DNA of 64,000 bases, taken from assembly GCA_963738365.1 (NCBI GenBank), contig CAVTWH010000010.1:1525613-1589612 (forward strand). Reading direction: 5' to 3'. This DNA is from CAVTWH01 sp963738365. Lineage in GTDB: Bacteria > Actinomycetota > Actinomycetes > Mycobacteriales > Micromonosporaceae. This document shows positions 17,053 to 25,955 of the stretch, in pieces. Made by a program: the position numbers and the translations under genes. The notes under the pieces are model-generated. The model ran no database searches. It was not told where the DNA came from and saw only the letters and a list, made by a program, of their open reading frames with translations. Within the stretch, counting starts at the first letter, position 1. Each line of letters begins with the position of its first letter.

Positions 17053-18272
17053 CGCGACGCTCCGGCCCGGTGGCGGCCCGCAGGCCCCGGGTCACCGGGA
17101 TCCGCACCGCTGCGCCCGGCGGCGTCCGGCTGCGTGGGCAGGTCATCCGGGGCGGGCGCTGCCTCCCGGGCGCCGGGGCGGCGCTCGTCGCGCCGACCGC
17201 CGGCCAGTAGCCGCATCCCGGGCAGCTCCACCAGGTGGTGCAGCAGCGCGCTGGCGGCGACGGCCGTACCGAGCGCGGCCAGGCTCAACCCGGTGCCGGC
17301 CAGCTGGCCGTGGCCCACCCCGACCAGCTTCGCCAGCGCCCGCAGCACCAGCTCGTGGACCAGGTAGAAGGCGAAGGACAGCTCGCCGAGGTAGACCGCG
17401 GTGCGGCCGGCGACGACGGTATGCCGCCCGGCCAGGTCGGTCGCCGCCAGCGCCGGGATCAGCAGGGCGAGCGGGACGACGGTACCGGCGACCAGGCGCA
17501 GGCCGGTCGGCAGGTGCGCAGCGGCGACGTAACAGGCGGCGGCGACCAGGGCGACCGCGCGCCAGTCGACGCCCGGCCAGCGGCCCGCGCGTACCACCCG
17601 GGCGAGCAGCATCCCGGCGACGAACTCCGGCAGCCGGGACAGCGGCAGCACCCAGATTGCCCAGTACCGGTGCGGCTGCGACAACGGCAACGTCAGCAAC
17701 GGGACCAGCCACACGCTCCCCAGCGCCGCCGCCACGGCCGGCCACAGCGCCCGGACGGGCAGCCGGACGACGAGCCGGTGCAGCAGCGGGAAGAGCGCGT
17801 AGAAGAACGCCTCACAGGACAGCGACCAGGCAACGGTGTTGAGCCCGAAGTACACCCCGGGCTCCGGCGACCAGGCCTGGATCAGCAGCAGGTTGGGCAC
17901 GATGACGGCGGCCGAGAGCCCGACGCCGGTGACGGCCGCGATGCCGACCGCGACGACCGCGGTGGCCAGGTGGTTGGGGTACACCCGGGCGAACCTGCGG
18001 CGCAGGAACCGCCCGGCGGTGTCGCCCGGCCGGGCCGACCAGGCCAGCACGAAACCGCTGAGCACGAAGAAGAACGAGACACCGACCGCGCCCGGCCCGA
18101 ACACCGCCCGCAGCGCCGAGGCGCCGGGGCCGGGCCGGAACACGCCGAAGACGTGCAGGTGGAAACCGAAGACCAGGAGCGCGGCGACGAACCGCAGGCC
18201 GGTCAGCGAAGGCAGGGTGGGCCGGGCTGCCGCTGGCGCGGGCGGCGCCGGGCGGCGCGGGGCGGTGGTCAT
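17049..18272 (-). CDS. Acyltransferase 3 family membrane protein
   Basis: About 407 residues. After a Pro/Ala-rich leader, the conserved LTGLRFVAALLVFGFHLHVFG carries the catalytic-type His, and RRRFARVYPNHLAT follows. The centre has VYFGLNTVAWSLSCEAFFYALFPLLHR. About ten membrane helices are present and the C-terminal 50 residues are polar and low-complexity. The likely role is O-acylation of the exported glycan. ATG 18272 overlaps the upstream stop as TGATG, so it is translated together with the asparagine-synthase-like gene. Confidence 0.87.
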   Translation of the reverse strand: MTTAPRRPAPPAPAAARPTLPSLTGLRFVAALLVFGFHLHVFGVFRPGPGASALRAVFGPGAVGVSFFFVLSGFVLAWSARPGDTAGRFLRRRFARVYPNHLATAVVAVGIAAVTGVGLSAAVIVPNLLLIQAWSPEPGVYFGLNTVAWSLSCEAFFYALFPLLHRLVVRLPVRALWPAVAAALGSVWLVPLLTLPLSQPHRYWAIWVLPLSRLPEFVAGMLLARVVRAGRWPGVDWRAVALVAAACYVAAAHLPTGLRLVAGTVVPLALLIPALAATDLAGRHTVVAGRTAVYLGELSFAFYLVHELVLRALAKLVGVGHGQLAGTGLSLAALGTAVAASALLHHLVELPGMRLLAGGRRDERRPGAREAAPAPDDLPTQPDAAGRSGADPGDPGPAGRHRAGASR

Positions 18273-20032
18273 CCAGCCGACGCCACGAGCAGGTTGACCA
18301 GGAACGCCACCGTGGTCGGCTGGGCGTCGTGCGGGCCGGAGAGCAGCCCGCGCAGCCAGTCCGGGTCGAGCTCCGGCCGGTCGAGCAGCGGCGCGCAGTC
18401 GGCCGGCCGGTCCCGCCAGTGCGCGACGACCAGGCCCGCCGCGCTCGCCGCGCCGAGCTGCGGGCGGCGCCCCCGGGTGAGCCGCTGGCTGACCTTGCGG
18501 ACCGCCTTGCGGGCGGTCACCGACGCCACCGCCACCCGGGCACCGGCGGAGCGGGTACCCAGCCGGGCCGGTACCAGCCCCGAGTCCAGGGCGATCCCGG
18601 CCAGGTCGGCGTCGAGGCGCCGCATGAGCCGGCCGAGCAGCAGCGAGTCGCGCTTGTCGGCCGGCGCCACGGCCAGTGCCAGCTCGATGAAGCGCCGGTC
18701 GAACATCGGGTTGACGGCCAGCCGGCGGACCGCCGCGACGGTGCCGTGCGCGCCCGCCCAGCGGTGCATCCGGTGCGCCAGGTACAGCTCGTCGGTGGCG
18801 CGCAGCCAGTCGCCCTCGGGCAGCAGCCGGGTGAGTCGGGCCAGGGTCACCTCGCGGGCCCGGTCGAGGAAGTCGGCGCGCAGCGCGGCGGGCTCGACCG
18901 CCTCGTTGCTGAACAGCCGCCACTGCGCCAGGCGCTCGACCAGGCGGGGCGAGGTCTGCGCGCCGGCCGGCTGCCCGGCGTAGTAGAAGCCCCGGGCCAC
19001 CTCGCCGCCCAGCCCGGACAGCCGGTGCCCCTGGGCCAGCTCGCCCTCGGCGAGCAGCAGCGGCGCCAGCGCCAGCGGGCTCGCCTGGCACTCCAGCGCC
19101 CGGGCGGCGGCCAGCGCCAGCTCGTGCGCCTGCGCCGGGGTGGGCCAGGCCAGCTGGTCGAAGCGGTACACCTGGTGGCGCATGCCGTAGCGGGCGCAGA
19201 GCCGGGCGGCGATGCGTACGTCCGGGCTGTCCGGGGCGCCGAGGGTGAGCGCCGCGAGCCCGCCGCGCCGGGCCGCGGGTACCGCGCCGAGCAGGATGCG
19301 CGAGTCGTGGCCGCCGGTGAGCTGGAGCACCGCGTCCGGGTGCGCGGACAGGTAGCTGGTCTGCCAGGCCACCAGGATGTCGGCCATCTCGGCGACCGCG
19401 TCGTCCAGCGCCGGCGCCTGCTCCGGGCGGGCCACCGGGTCGGCGTAGCGGTGGATGCGCAGCGCGCCGCGGTGCAGGGTGGCGATGCTGGCGGGTGGGA
19501 GTGCGCGCACCCCGGCAAACGGCGTGGCGTCGGCCAGCTGCCAGCCGACCAGCGCCTGGCCGCCCAGGCCCACCGCGTCCAGCTCGCCGCCGGCCAGCGC
19601 GGACAGCGCCCGGGCGCTGGTCGACAGGGCCGCGACGCCGCCGTCGGTCCAGTGGTAGAGCTGGTGGAAGCCGAGCCAGTCGGTGGCCACCACCACCGGG
19701 CCGCCCTCGCCCTCCCGGTGCGCCACGGCAAACGGGGGCAGGATGGTCGACAGGTCGGCGCCCCGCTTGAGCATGTCGGGTACCTCGGAGGTGTCCAGGT
19801 CCCGCTCGCGGGTGCGCAGCAGCCGGCCCAGCCGCACGGTGAACCCGGCGCCGGAGGGCTGCTCGTCAGCCGCTGCCGCGGCGAAGGCCACCCAGCCGTC
19901 GTCGTGGCTGTGCCACTGCGCCGGCCCGGCCACGGCCGGATCCCCGCACAGGCGCGCCAGCGCGTCGCGGACCCGGGCGTCGGACGGACCGCTCGCGCCG
20001 GGCGCGACGGATACCGCGAGGAATCCAGTCAT
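18269..20032 (-). CDS. Asparagine-synthase-like protein without the glutaminase cysteine
   Basis: About 587 residues. The C-terminal two thirds look like the ATP-pyrophosphatase (synthetase) domain of asparagine synthase: the PP-loop appears as LQLTGGHDSRILLGA (about residue 240) in place of the usual SGG-DSS form, followed by GHRLSGLGGEVARGFYY. The N-terminal part resembles a class II amidotransferase fold, but the mature Cys2 needed to hydrolyse glutamine is absent (MTGFLAV). The protein therefore probably adenylates a carboxylate and uses another amine source or forms an amide within a sugar-uronic acid. A role in amidating the uronic acids made by the dehydrogenase at 1402-2595 is a guess. 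It is translationally coupled to the acyltransferase. Confidence 0.72.
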   Translation of the reverse strand: MTGFLAVSVAPGASGPSDARVRDALARLCGDPAVAGPAQWHSHDDGWVAFAAAAADEQPSGAGFTVRLGRLLRTRERDLDTSEVPDMLKRGADLSTILPPFAVAHREGEGGPVVVATDWLGFHQLYHWTDGGVAALSTSARALSALAGGELDAVGLGGQALVGWQLADATPFAGVRALPPASIATLHRGALRIHRYADPVARPEQAPALDDAVAEMADILVAWQTSYLSAHPDAVLQLTGGHDSRILLGAVPAARRGGLAALTLGAPDSPDVRIAARLCARYGMRHQVYRFDQLAWPTPAQAHELALAAARALECQASPLALAPLLLAEGELAQGHRLSGLGGEVARGFYYAGQPAGAQTSPRLVERLAQWRLFSNEAVEPAALRADFLDRAREVTLARLTRLLPEGDWLRATDELYLAHRMHRWAGAHGTVAAVRRLAVNPMFDRRFIELALAVAPADKRDSLLLGRLMRRLDADLAGIALDSGLVPARLGTRSAGARVAVASVTARKAVRKVSQRLTRGRRPQLGAASAAGLVVAHWRDRPADCAPLLDRPELDPDWLRGLLSGPHDAQPTTVAFLVNLLVASAG

Positions 20033-20089
20033 AGAAGGCTGAAAGTACGGTGGCCGTGGGCTTTCACCAAGACTCCGGTCGGCAACTCG

Positions 20090-21235
20090 TCAGTTCTCCG
20101 AGCTGACCGACTTGCCGTCGCTCCACACGTTGTTGCTGAAGACATTGCCGGGGCGGCTGGGGTCGTAGCCGGTGACCGGGCCGTAGGCGCCGCATTTGCT
20201 GTTGGAGCCGCGGGCGAAGACGTTGTTGGTGACCACCACGTGGTCGGCGTGCGGGTACGGCTTGGAGCTGGACTCGCCGCCGTAGAGACAGTACGACACG
20301 CCGGTGTTGCCGCCCAGGTAGTTGTTGTTGATGGTGACGTAGGTGATCGGGCCGAAGTCGCCGTACAGGTTGACGTCGCCGGAGCAGCCGCCGTCGTTGG
20401 GGTTGGGCACCGCGTCACAGATGATCGTGTTGTGCTGCAGGTTGGCGTTGGTACGCCCGCCCGGGTCGTTGCCGTTGTCGTTGGCCAGGAACGCGCCCAG
20501 GTGCCACGGCGCCGACGGGTCCAGCCGCTGCCCGTGCAGGTACGAGTCCCGGATCGAGCAGTTGGCGTAGCAGTACACCGACGTCACGCCGCCGTGGATG
20601 TTGGCACGCAGCAGGGTCATGTTGGTGGTGCCGACCGCCGCGTACTGCCCGAAGCCGGCGTCGACCTCGGAGTCCTCCAGGGTGAACGAGTACGACGTGC
20701 CCTCGTTGTTGGTGATCTGCCCGTTCACCTTGGAGTGCCTGATGGTGACGTTCTTGGCCCGGATGGTCAGGTCGCAGTTGACCGTCTTGGCCTCGATCAC
20801 GGTGTTGTCGGAGCTGACCGTGCAGGGGCCGCTGTAGCTGGTCAGCTTCGTGCCGGACGGTACCCCGGTGCTGCCCGCGCCCGGGTAGCCGGACTGCGCG
20901 GGCGGCCCGGCCGGCGGCGCGGCCGGCTTGGGCGTGGGTGACTTGCCGGCGCTCGGGCTGGCGCTCGCGCTCGCGCTGGCCGAGGCGCCGGCTGAAGCGC
21001 TCGCCGAGGCGGCCGGCTGTTGGCTCGCCGCCCCGACGCTCGGCGTGGCCCCGCCGGTGGCGGCGGTGTCGGCGCGGTGCCCGCCACCGGACCCCAGGCG
21101 CAGCGCGACGACGCCAGCGGCGACCAGGAGCAGCACCAGGCCGCCGATCAACAGCAGGCGACCGCGGCGCAGGCCGGACGGGGTCGGTTCGGGCGGGACA
21201 GGGGTCAGCTTCTCGGTTGCCTGGACTGGGCGCAC
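20090..21235 (-). CDS. Membrane-anchored secreted protein, predicted right-handed beta-helix
   Basis: About 381 residues. A short cytoplasmic head is followed by one transmembrane helix (LLLIGGLVLLLVAAGVVAL, about residues 28-46), an Ala/Ser/Pro linker of some 55 residues, then a 265-residue extracellular domain rich in N, T, V and I. That domain has recurring short strands such as TVIEAKTVNCDLTIRAKNVTIRHSKV, NMTLLRANIHGG, NATIRDSYLH-type turns and VVVTNNVFARG, as expected for a parallel beta-helix of the pectate-lyase type. Several Cys may pair. The GTG start 21235 follows GAGGAGG by 7 bases. In this locus it may bind or cleave the polysaccharide; no catalytic residues are certain. Confidence 0.65.
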   Translation of the reverse strand: MRPVQATEKLTPVPPEPTPSGLRRGRLLLIGGLVLLLVAAGVVALRLGSGGGHRADTAATGGATPSVGAASQQPAASASASAGASASASASASPSAGKSPTPKPAAPPAGPPAQSGYPGAGSTGVPSGTKLTSYSGPCTVSSDNTVIEAKTVNCDLTIRAKNVTIRHSKVNGQITNNEGTSYSFTLEDSEVDAGFGQYAAVGTTNMTLLRANIHGGVTSVYCYANCSIRDSYLHGQRLDPSAPWHLGAFLANDNGNDPGGRTNANLQHNTIICDAVPNPNDGGCSGDVNLYGDFGPITYVTINNNYLGGNTGVSYCLYGGESSSKPYPHADHVVVTNNVFARGSNSKCGAYGPVTGYDPSRPGNVFSNNVWSDGKSVSSEN

Positions 21236-21418
21236 GCTCGGGCCTCCTCGCAGCGGTGCCCGGGCCGGGCGCCATGGCTCTGGGTAGTCAAACGAACCGG
21301 AGCCGTCGCCGACTCTAGTGGAACGCTGCCGCCGACGGCACCGCCCCGGACCGGCGGATTGCGCCGCGGCCCAGGCTGGCACAGATCAACAACGCCCCTG
21401 GTCAACCGGTCAATCCGC

Positions 21419-22738
21419 TCAGTGGCGCAGGTAGTCGCAGGGGAGGGTGGCGTAGCCGACGACGGGCCGCCCGACCGGTGCGATGGGCAGGGTCACCGTG
21501 GCCGTCGGGTCGGCCTGGCAGGCCACCCGGGCCTGCCGCAGCGCGCCGCTCCAGGTGGGCCCGAGATGCCGCGGGTTGTCCGTGGTCCGCAGGCTGCTGC
21601 ACCACGCCACCAGGAACACGACGGTGATCAGGTACTTCGGCAGGCGCTCCTGCAGCACGGCGGCGACGGCGGCGGTCAACAGCATCACCGGTACGGCGGC
21701 GTAACGCAGCGTGAAACTGTCCAGGCCGGTCGGGACGGCCAGCATGATCCCGCTGTACAGCGCCGCCACGCTGGCCAGCGTCCAGTTCGCCGTCGGGGAG
21801 CGCCAGCCGACGACGGCGACCAGGGCCAGCGCCACCCCACCGAGGAGTACCCAGAGCGGCCAGTGCGCACCGCGCCAGGCGTCGCCGGCGAAGCCCTCGC
21901 CGAAGAAGGTGTCCGGCACGACGTGCCGTGCGTACCCGTACCCCACCTGGGCCGGCCCGCCGTCCTTCAGCGGCCGCGAGCTGGACCCGAACAGCAGCCC
22001 GCAGACCTGGACGGCGACCCCCAGCGCCAGCGCACCGGCGAGGGCGAAGCTCTGCCGGTCGGGCCGGCGGACCAGCCGCAGCAGCAGTACCGGCGCGAAC
22101 AGCGCCACCAGGATGTCGCTGCCGGCCACCAGCAGGACCACCGCCACGGCGACCGCCTGGCCGAGCCGGCGCTTGGGCGCCCAGAGCAGCGCCCAGAAGA
22201 CGGCGTAGAGGCCGACCCAGTGGAAGTTGGCGACCGAGTCGGCGATTTCGGCGGCCACCGGGACCGCCACCGCCACGGCGGCGACCAGCGCGCGGGACAG
22301 CCGGGAACGCAGGTGCGCGCCGCTGGCCACGTACACGAAGACCGCGAGCAGCGCGGTCACCAGGGACGACTCGACGGCGAAGGCGGCTGCCGCCCAGGCG
22401 GCCGGCAGCTCCGCGGTCACCTCGGTGAGCAGCCGGGGTACCAGGTGGAAGTAGCCGGCGTACGACGTGGTCAGCGAGTGCCAGAAGCCGAGCCGGGTGC
22501 GCTGGCTCAGGAAGACCGCGCCGTCCTCGCCCCACACCGTGTTCAGCGCCCCGGCGCCCGGCACCCGCAGGACGCCGACCAGGGTACCGACGGCCACGGC
22601 GGCGGCAGCCAGGGCGACGCCCCGCCAGCTCAGGGGCGCCTGCGGCGCATCCGGGAACAGGTAGCCCAACCGGGCGTGCAGCCGGCTGCCGCGCGCTGCC
22701 GCGCGGTGGGGGGCGGGCCGTTCGACTACTTGGGTCAC
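21419..22738 (-). CDS. Multi-pass membrane protein of unknown function
   Basis: About 439 residues. It has roughly ten to twelve hydrophobic helices, beginning with WRGVALAAAAVAVGTLVGVL, and a first outer loop containing TVWGEDGAVFLSQRT. That acidic loop placement and the overall topology recall GT-C glycosyltransferases (PMT/ArnT-like), but no diagnostic motif beyond the early Glu-Asp pair is evident, so the call stays open. The C-terminal tail (about 60 residues) is extracytoplasmic and ends in LPCDYLRH. Neighbours on both sides belong to the polysaccharide locus. Confidence 0.6.
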   Translation of the reverse strand: MTQVVERPAPHRAAARGSRLHARLGYLFPDAPQAPLSWRGVALAAAAVAVGTLVGVLRVPGAGALNTVWGEDGAVFLSQRTRLGFWHSLTTSYAGYFHLVPRLLTEVTAELPAAWAAAAFAVESSLVTALLAVFVYVASGAHLRSRLSRALVAAVAVAVPVAAEIADSVANFHWVGLYAVFWALLWAPKRRLGQAVAVAVVLLVAGSDILVALFAPVLLLRLVRRPDRQSFALAGALALGVAVQVCGLLFGSSSRPLKDGGPAQVGYGYARHVVPDTFFGEGFAGDAWRGAHWPLWVLLGGVALALVAVVGWRSPTANWTLASVAALYSGIMLAVPTGLDSFTLRYAAVPVMLLTAAVAAVLQERLPKYLITVVFLVAWCSSLRTTDNPRHLGPTWSGALRQARVACQADPTATVTLPIAPVGRPVVGYATLPCDYLRH

Positions 22739-22833
22739 AACCTCGCGACGCTAGCAGTCCCAGGTGCCGGTGTCGGTCAACGGCAGGACGCGGATCAGTC
22801 GTACACCGGACAGCCGGATCGCTGTGCCGCGGG

Positions 22834-23409
22834 TCAGCAGGAGCGCTGCAGGACCAGCGCCTTCATCGTGGCGCCCCACTGGTAGACGATCTGTGCCGGC
22901 CAGTCCAGCAGCGGCAACGGGGTGGTGGCCACGTAGACCGGGCCGTCGAAGCAGCGGCGTACCCGCAGGTGCGCCCGCCATGCCTGGTCCGGGCTGGTGA
23001 CCAGGATGATCGAGCGCCAGCCGTAGACGGCGGCGAGCTGCCGGATCGACTCCGCCTCACCCTGGGTGGTGCCCGGATCGGGGTGGAAGCACAGCACGGT
23101 GACCCCGGCCACCGGTGGCAGGCAGGTGTCCGAGAGGGCATCGCTGGCCATGGTCGACTGCACCACGTAGCCGGCCCGGTGCTGGCGGGCCAGGGCCAGG
23201 GCGACCCGGTCCCGGTCGCCCGGCCCGGCGAGCTCGACGATCGCGTCGGCGTGCGCCGGCAGCGGCGCCAGCGGCGGCCAGACGAACACCCGGGCGGTCA
23301 CCGTCCCGAAGGCCAACAGGACCGGCGTCAGCGCCACCGCGACGATCCGGCGCCAGCGGGCCCGCCGTGCGGCCCGTGGACGACCGGTGCCCGGCTGGTC
23401 AGGACTCAT
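22834..23409 (-). CDS. YdcF/DUF218-like membrane-anchored protein
   Basis: About 191 residues. An N-terminal membrane helix (IVAVALTPVLLAFGTVTARVF) leads into a domain with ADAIVELAGPGDRDRVALAL, QGEAESIRQLAAVYGWRSIILVTSPDQAWRAHLRVRRCF, the pattern of DUF218/YdcF (ElyC/SanA-type) proteins linked to envelope polymer metabolism. ATG 23409 is chosen because a GAGAGG box lies at the right distance; ATG 23415 is too close to it and ATG 23475 adds an unconserved leader. Biochemical function of the family is unsettled. Confidence 0.6.
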   Translation of the reverse strand: MSPDQPGTGRPRAARRARWRRIVAVALTPVLLAFGTVTARVFVWPPLAPLPAHADAIVELAGPGDRDRVALALARQHRAGYVVQSTMASDALSDTCLPPVAGVTVLCFHPDPGTTQGEAESIRQLAAVYGWRSIILVTSPDQAWRAHLRVRRCFDGPVYVATTPLPLLDWPAQIVYQWGATMKALVLQRSC

Positions 23410-23584
23410 CGCCATCCTCTCGGTCAGCCGGGCCGCGGGCACCCTGCCGGTAGATCGCTGCATGCCATCTGTAACGGTGCCGGGTGGCCGGCCGCCCGCG
23501 CTGACACCAACCCGACAGGTCGCCGGGCGGAACGTACCGGTCATCCGGTACCGGACGTGCGCTGATCTCGCAGGGTGAGCGGGC

Positions 23585-23634
23585 TGTAAGAAACGCGTCA
23601 CAGTACGGTCCGGGTCCGGCCCGCCCCGTAGAGT
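23585..23634 (+). promoter_or_regulatory. Motif TGTAAGAAACGCGTCACA plus downstream CGTAGAGT box
   Basis: The motif at 23585-23602 is followed by CGTAGAGT at 23627-23634, the same 42-base offset as at 13488/13530. It lies about 70-115 bases before the GTG start at 23702. The two arrangements share 16 of 18 motif bases, so a common promoter or activator is likely. Confidence 0.55.
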
Positions 23635-23701
23635 CCACCCGGGAAGCGGCGGCGCAGCGAGCTGTCGCGGCGCAGTAGAGCAGGAGCCCGAGGCAGAGCC
23701 G

Positions 23702-24646
23702 GTGACCCGTCCGTTCAGATTCAGCGTGGCAATGCCGCGACTCGACCGACCGGCGCCCTCCTGGCGGGCCGAACTGCGGCGCATCGAGGACCTCGGATTC
23801 TCCGCCGTCACCATCTCCGACCACTTCACCCAGGGCTGGGTGATGGAGCCGCTGGTGGCGATGACCGCCGCGACGGCGGCCACCGACTCGCTGCGGGTAC
23901 TGAGCCTGGTGCTGGGCAACGACTATCGACACCCGGTCCTGCTGCACAAGGCGCTCGCCACGCTGGACGTGCTCTCCGGCGGGCGGGTCGAGGTGGGTCT
24001 CGGGGCCGGCTGGCTGCCCAGCGACTACCAGGCCGCCGGGCTGCGGTACGACCCGGCGGGTGTGCGGGTGGACCGGCTCGCCGAGGCGGTGGACGTCCTC
24101 ACCGGCCTGTTCCGGGAAGAAGCGTTGACCTACCAGGGGCGGCACTACCAGATCGACGCTCTGCCCGGGCTGCCCCGACCGGTCCAGCGGCCGCATCCGC
24201 CGCTGCTCATCGGCGGCGGCAGCCGGCGGGTGCTGGAACTGGCCGGCCGGCGCGCCGACATCGTCGGCATCAACGCGAGCATGCGGGGTGGTGCCGAGTC
24301 GGCGCTGCTCGACCTCACCGCCGACCGGGTCGCCGGCAAGGTGGCCATCGCCCGGGCGGCGGCCAGCGCCGCCGGCCGTGACCCGGACGCCCTCAGCTAC
24401 CAGATCAGCGTGCTGTCGCTGCGGGTCACCGACGTGCCCGGCGCGCAGCCGTGGACCTCCAGCATGGCCGCCGGGGTCACCGACCCGGGCCTGCTGTCCT
24501 CCTCCCCGGCGGTGCTGCACGGTAGCGTGGGCGCCTGCGTGGAGGCCCTGCAGCAGCGCCGCGAGCAGTACGGTCTGGACTACATCCAGCTCGGCGGCGA
24601 TCTCGCCGCCGCCGCCCCGATCGTCGCCAAGTTGGCCGGTACGTGA
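23702..24646 (+). CDS. LLM-class (luciferase-like) F420-dependent oxidoreductase
   Basis: About 314 residues, TIM-barrel luciferase-like fold. Conserved pieces are FRFSVAMPRLDRP at the start, ISDHFTQGW, VLGNDYRHPVLLHKALATLDVLSGGRVEVGLGAGWLPSDYQAAG and the later PPLLIGGGSRRVL. The pattern matches the actinobacterial TIGR03621-type subgroup that binds cofactor F420. It would carry out a hydride transfer on an unknown substrate in the cytoplasm. GTG 23702 is the start. It is followed 22 bases later by a methyltransferase on the same strand and is preceded by a motif copy, so it probably heads a small operon within the polysaccharide locus. Confidence 0.85.
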   Translation: MTRPFRFSVAMPRLDRPAPSWRAELRRIEDLGFSAVTISDHFTQGWVMEPLVAMTAATAATDSLRVLSLVLGNDYRHPVLLHKALATLDVLSGGRVEVGLGAGWLPSDYQAAGLRYDPAGVRVDRLAEAVDVLTGLFREEALTYQGRHYQIDALPGLPRPVQRPHPPLLIGGGSRRVLELAGRRADIVGINASMRGGAESALLDLTADRVAGKVAIARAAASAAGRDPDALSYQISVLSLRVTDVPGAQPWTSSMAAGVTDPGLLSSSPAVLHGSVGACVEALQQRREQYGLDYIQLGGDLAAAAPIVAKLAGT

Positions 24647-24668
24647 ACGGATGCTCCAGGAGGACTGT

Positions 24669-25847
24669 GTGACCACCCGTCGGTGCGACGCCTGCGGGCG
24701 CGCCGAGCTCGTTCCCTTCGCCGACCTCGGCGACATCCCGGTGCTGTGCGGGGTGCACTGGGCCGACGCCGCCGAGGCCGCCGCCAGCCCGGTCGGGCGG
24801 ATGGTGCTCGCGTACTGCCCGGCCTGCGCGTACGTGCGCAACGTCGCGTTCGACCCGGCGCTCATGGTCTACGACACCACCATGGACACCAACCTGCACC
24901 ACTCGCCCGCATTCCAGGCGTTCTCCGCCGACTCTGGTCGACGCACCTTGCCGGCCGGTACGACCTGGCCGGCAAGCGGGTGCTGGACATCGGCTGCGGG
25001 CAGGGCGAGTTCCTGCGCGAGCTGTGCCACACCGCCGGCTGCGTCGGCACCGGCTACGACGCCATGTACGCCGGTACCGAGGGTCCGGACCCGTCGGGCG
25101 CCGACCCTCCACAGTGGATACGCACCGCGCGGCGCCGACCTGCCCCCGTTCGACATGTTCACCTCCCGGCACTGGTTCGAGCACATCGCCGACCCGTACG
25201 AGTTCCTGGCCGACCTGCGCGAGCAGGCCGGCGACCGGCCGGTCCACGGCTACCTCGAAGTGCCCGACGCCTGCTACGACCTCTCCACCGCCGGCTGGGA
25301 GGTGATCTACCCGCACGTGTCCTACTTCGACGCCTCCTCGCTCGTGCAGATGGTGCAGCGGGCCGGCTGGCGGGTGGAGGACACCGGCACGCTGTTCGGC
25401 GGCATGTTCCGCTTCATCGAGGTGTCCGCCAACGTTCCCGGCCCGCGTACCGGCGACGCGCCGCTGCCCGGTGACGCCGAACGCGACCGCCAACTGGCCG
25501 CCGTGGCCAGCTTCGCCGCCCGCAACGCCGCCGAGCGGGAAGCCTGGCGGGAGCGCATCGCGGAACTCGTGGCGCGCGGCGACAACCCGGTGCTGTGGGG
25601 CGCCGGTTCGCGGGGCGTGCAGTTCCTCACCTTCGCCGACCCGGATCGCCGGCTGGCCGCCGTGGTGGACGTCAACCCGCGCAAGTGGGGCCGCTACCTG
25701 CCGCTCACCGCGCACCGGGTGGACGCCCCGGACAGCCTCACCGAGCTGAAGCCCCGAGCCGTCATCATCACCAACCCGTCCTACCGCATCGAGATCGGCG
25801 CCCAGCTCCGCGCCCTCGGCATCGACGCGGAGCTACTGGTCGCCTGA
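24669..25847 (+). CDS. C-methyltransferase-like SAM enzyme (contains apparent indels)
   Basis: Three regions are visible: an N-terminal zinc-binding segment with two Cys pairs (CDACG and YCPACAYV), a class I SAM-binding domain (LAGKRVLDIGCGQGEFLREL), and a C-terminal domain with NPVLWGAGSRGVQFLTF and NPSYRIEIGAQLR. This is the layout of sugar C-methyltransferases and related proteins. The reading frame shifts near 24,935 and again near 25,085-25,110; joining the pieces gives one coherent protein of about 390 residues. The shifts are the first of a series approaching the 30,140 junction and are probably sequence errors. Start GTG 24669. Confidence 0.72.
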   Translation: MTTRRCDACGRAELVPFADLGDIPVLCGVHWADAAEAAASPVGRMVLAYCPACAYVRNVAFDPALMVYDTTMDTNLHHSPAFQAFSADSGRRTLPAGTTWPASGCWTSAAGRASSCASCATPPAASAPATTPCTPVPRVRTRRAPTLHSGYAPRGADLPPFDMFTSRHWFEHIADPYEFLADLREQAGDRPVHGYLEVPDACYDLSTAGWEVIYPHVSYFDASSLVQMVQRAGWRVEDTGTLFGGMFRFIEVSANVPGPRTGDAPLPGDAERDRQLAAVASFAARNAAEREAWRERIAELVARGDNPVLWGAGSRGVQFLTFADPDRRLAAVVDVNPRKWGRYLPLTAHRVDAPDSLTELKPRAVIITNPSYRIEIGAQLRALGIDAELLVA

Positions 25848-25954
25848 ACCGGCCGCAGCCGGGCAGGCGATCGGGCGGTGAGCCGGCTGAACCGGCCACA
25901 GCCGGGGCAGGCGATCGGGCGGTGAGCCGCCTGATCCGGGGCAGGTGATCGGCG
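25844..25954 (+). repeat. 43-44 bp tandem repeat between convergent genes
   Basis: Two full units (25844-25886 and 25887-25930) and a partial third share CTGAACCGGCC-CAGCCGGG-CAGGCGATCGGGCGGTGAGCCG-type sequence, with few differences. The first unit contains the methyltransferase stop codon, and the array ends just before the stop of the convergent gene at 25956. It may act as a terminator, since each unit holds CCGGC/GCCGG self-complementary parts. Confidence 0.7.
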
Positions 25955-25955
25955 T

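Noticed and set aside
18269..20032. Lasso-peptide cyclase (asparagine-synthase homologue)
   Set aside because: No precursor peptide, B1/B2 protease or ABC exporter lies nearby; all neighbours are polysaccharide genes.
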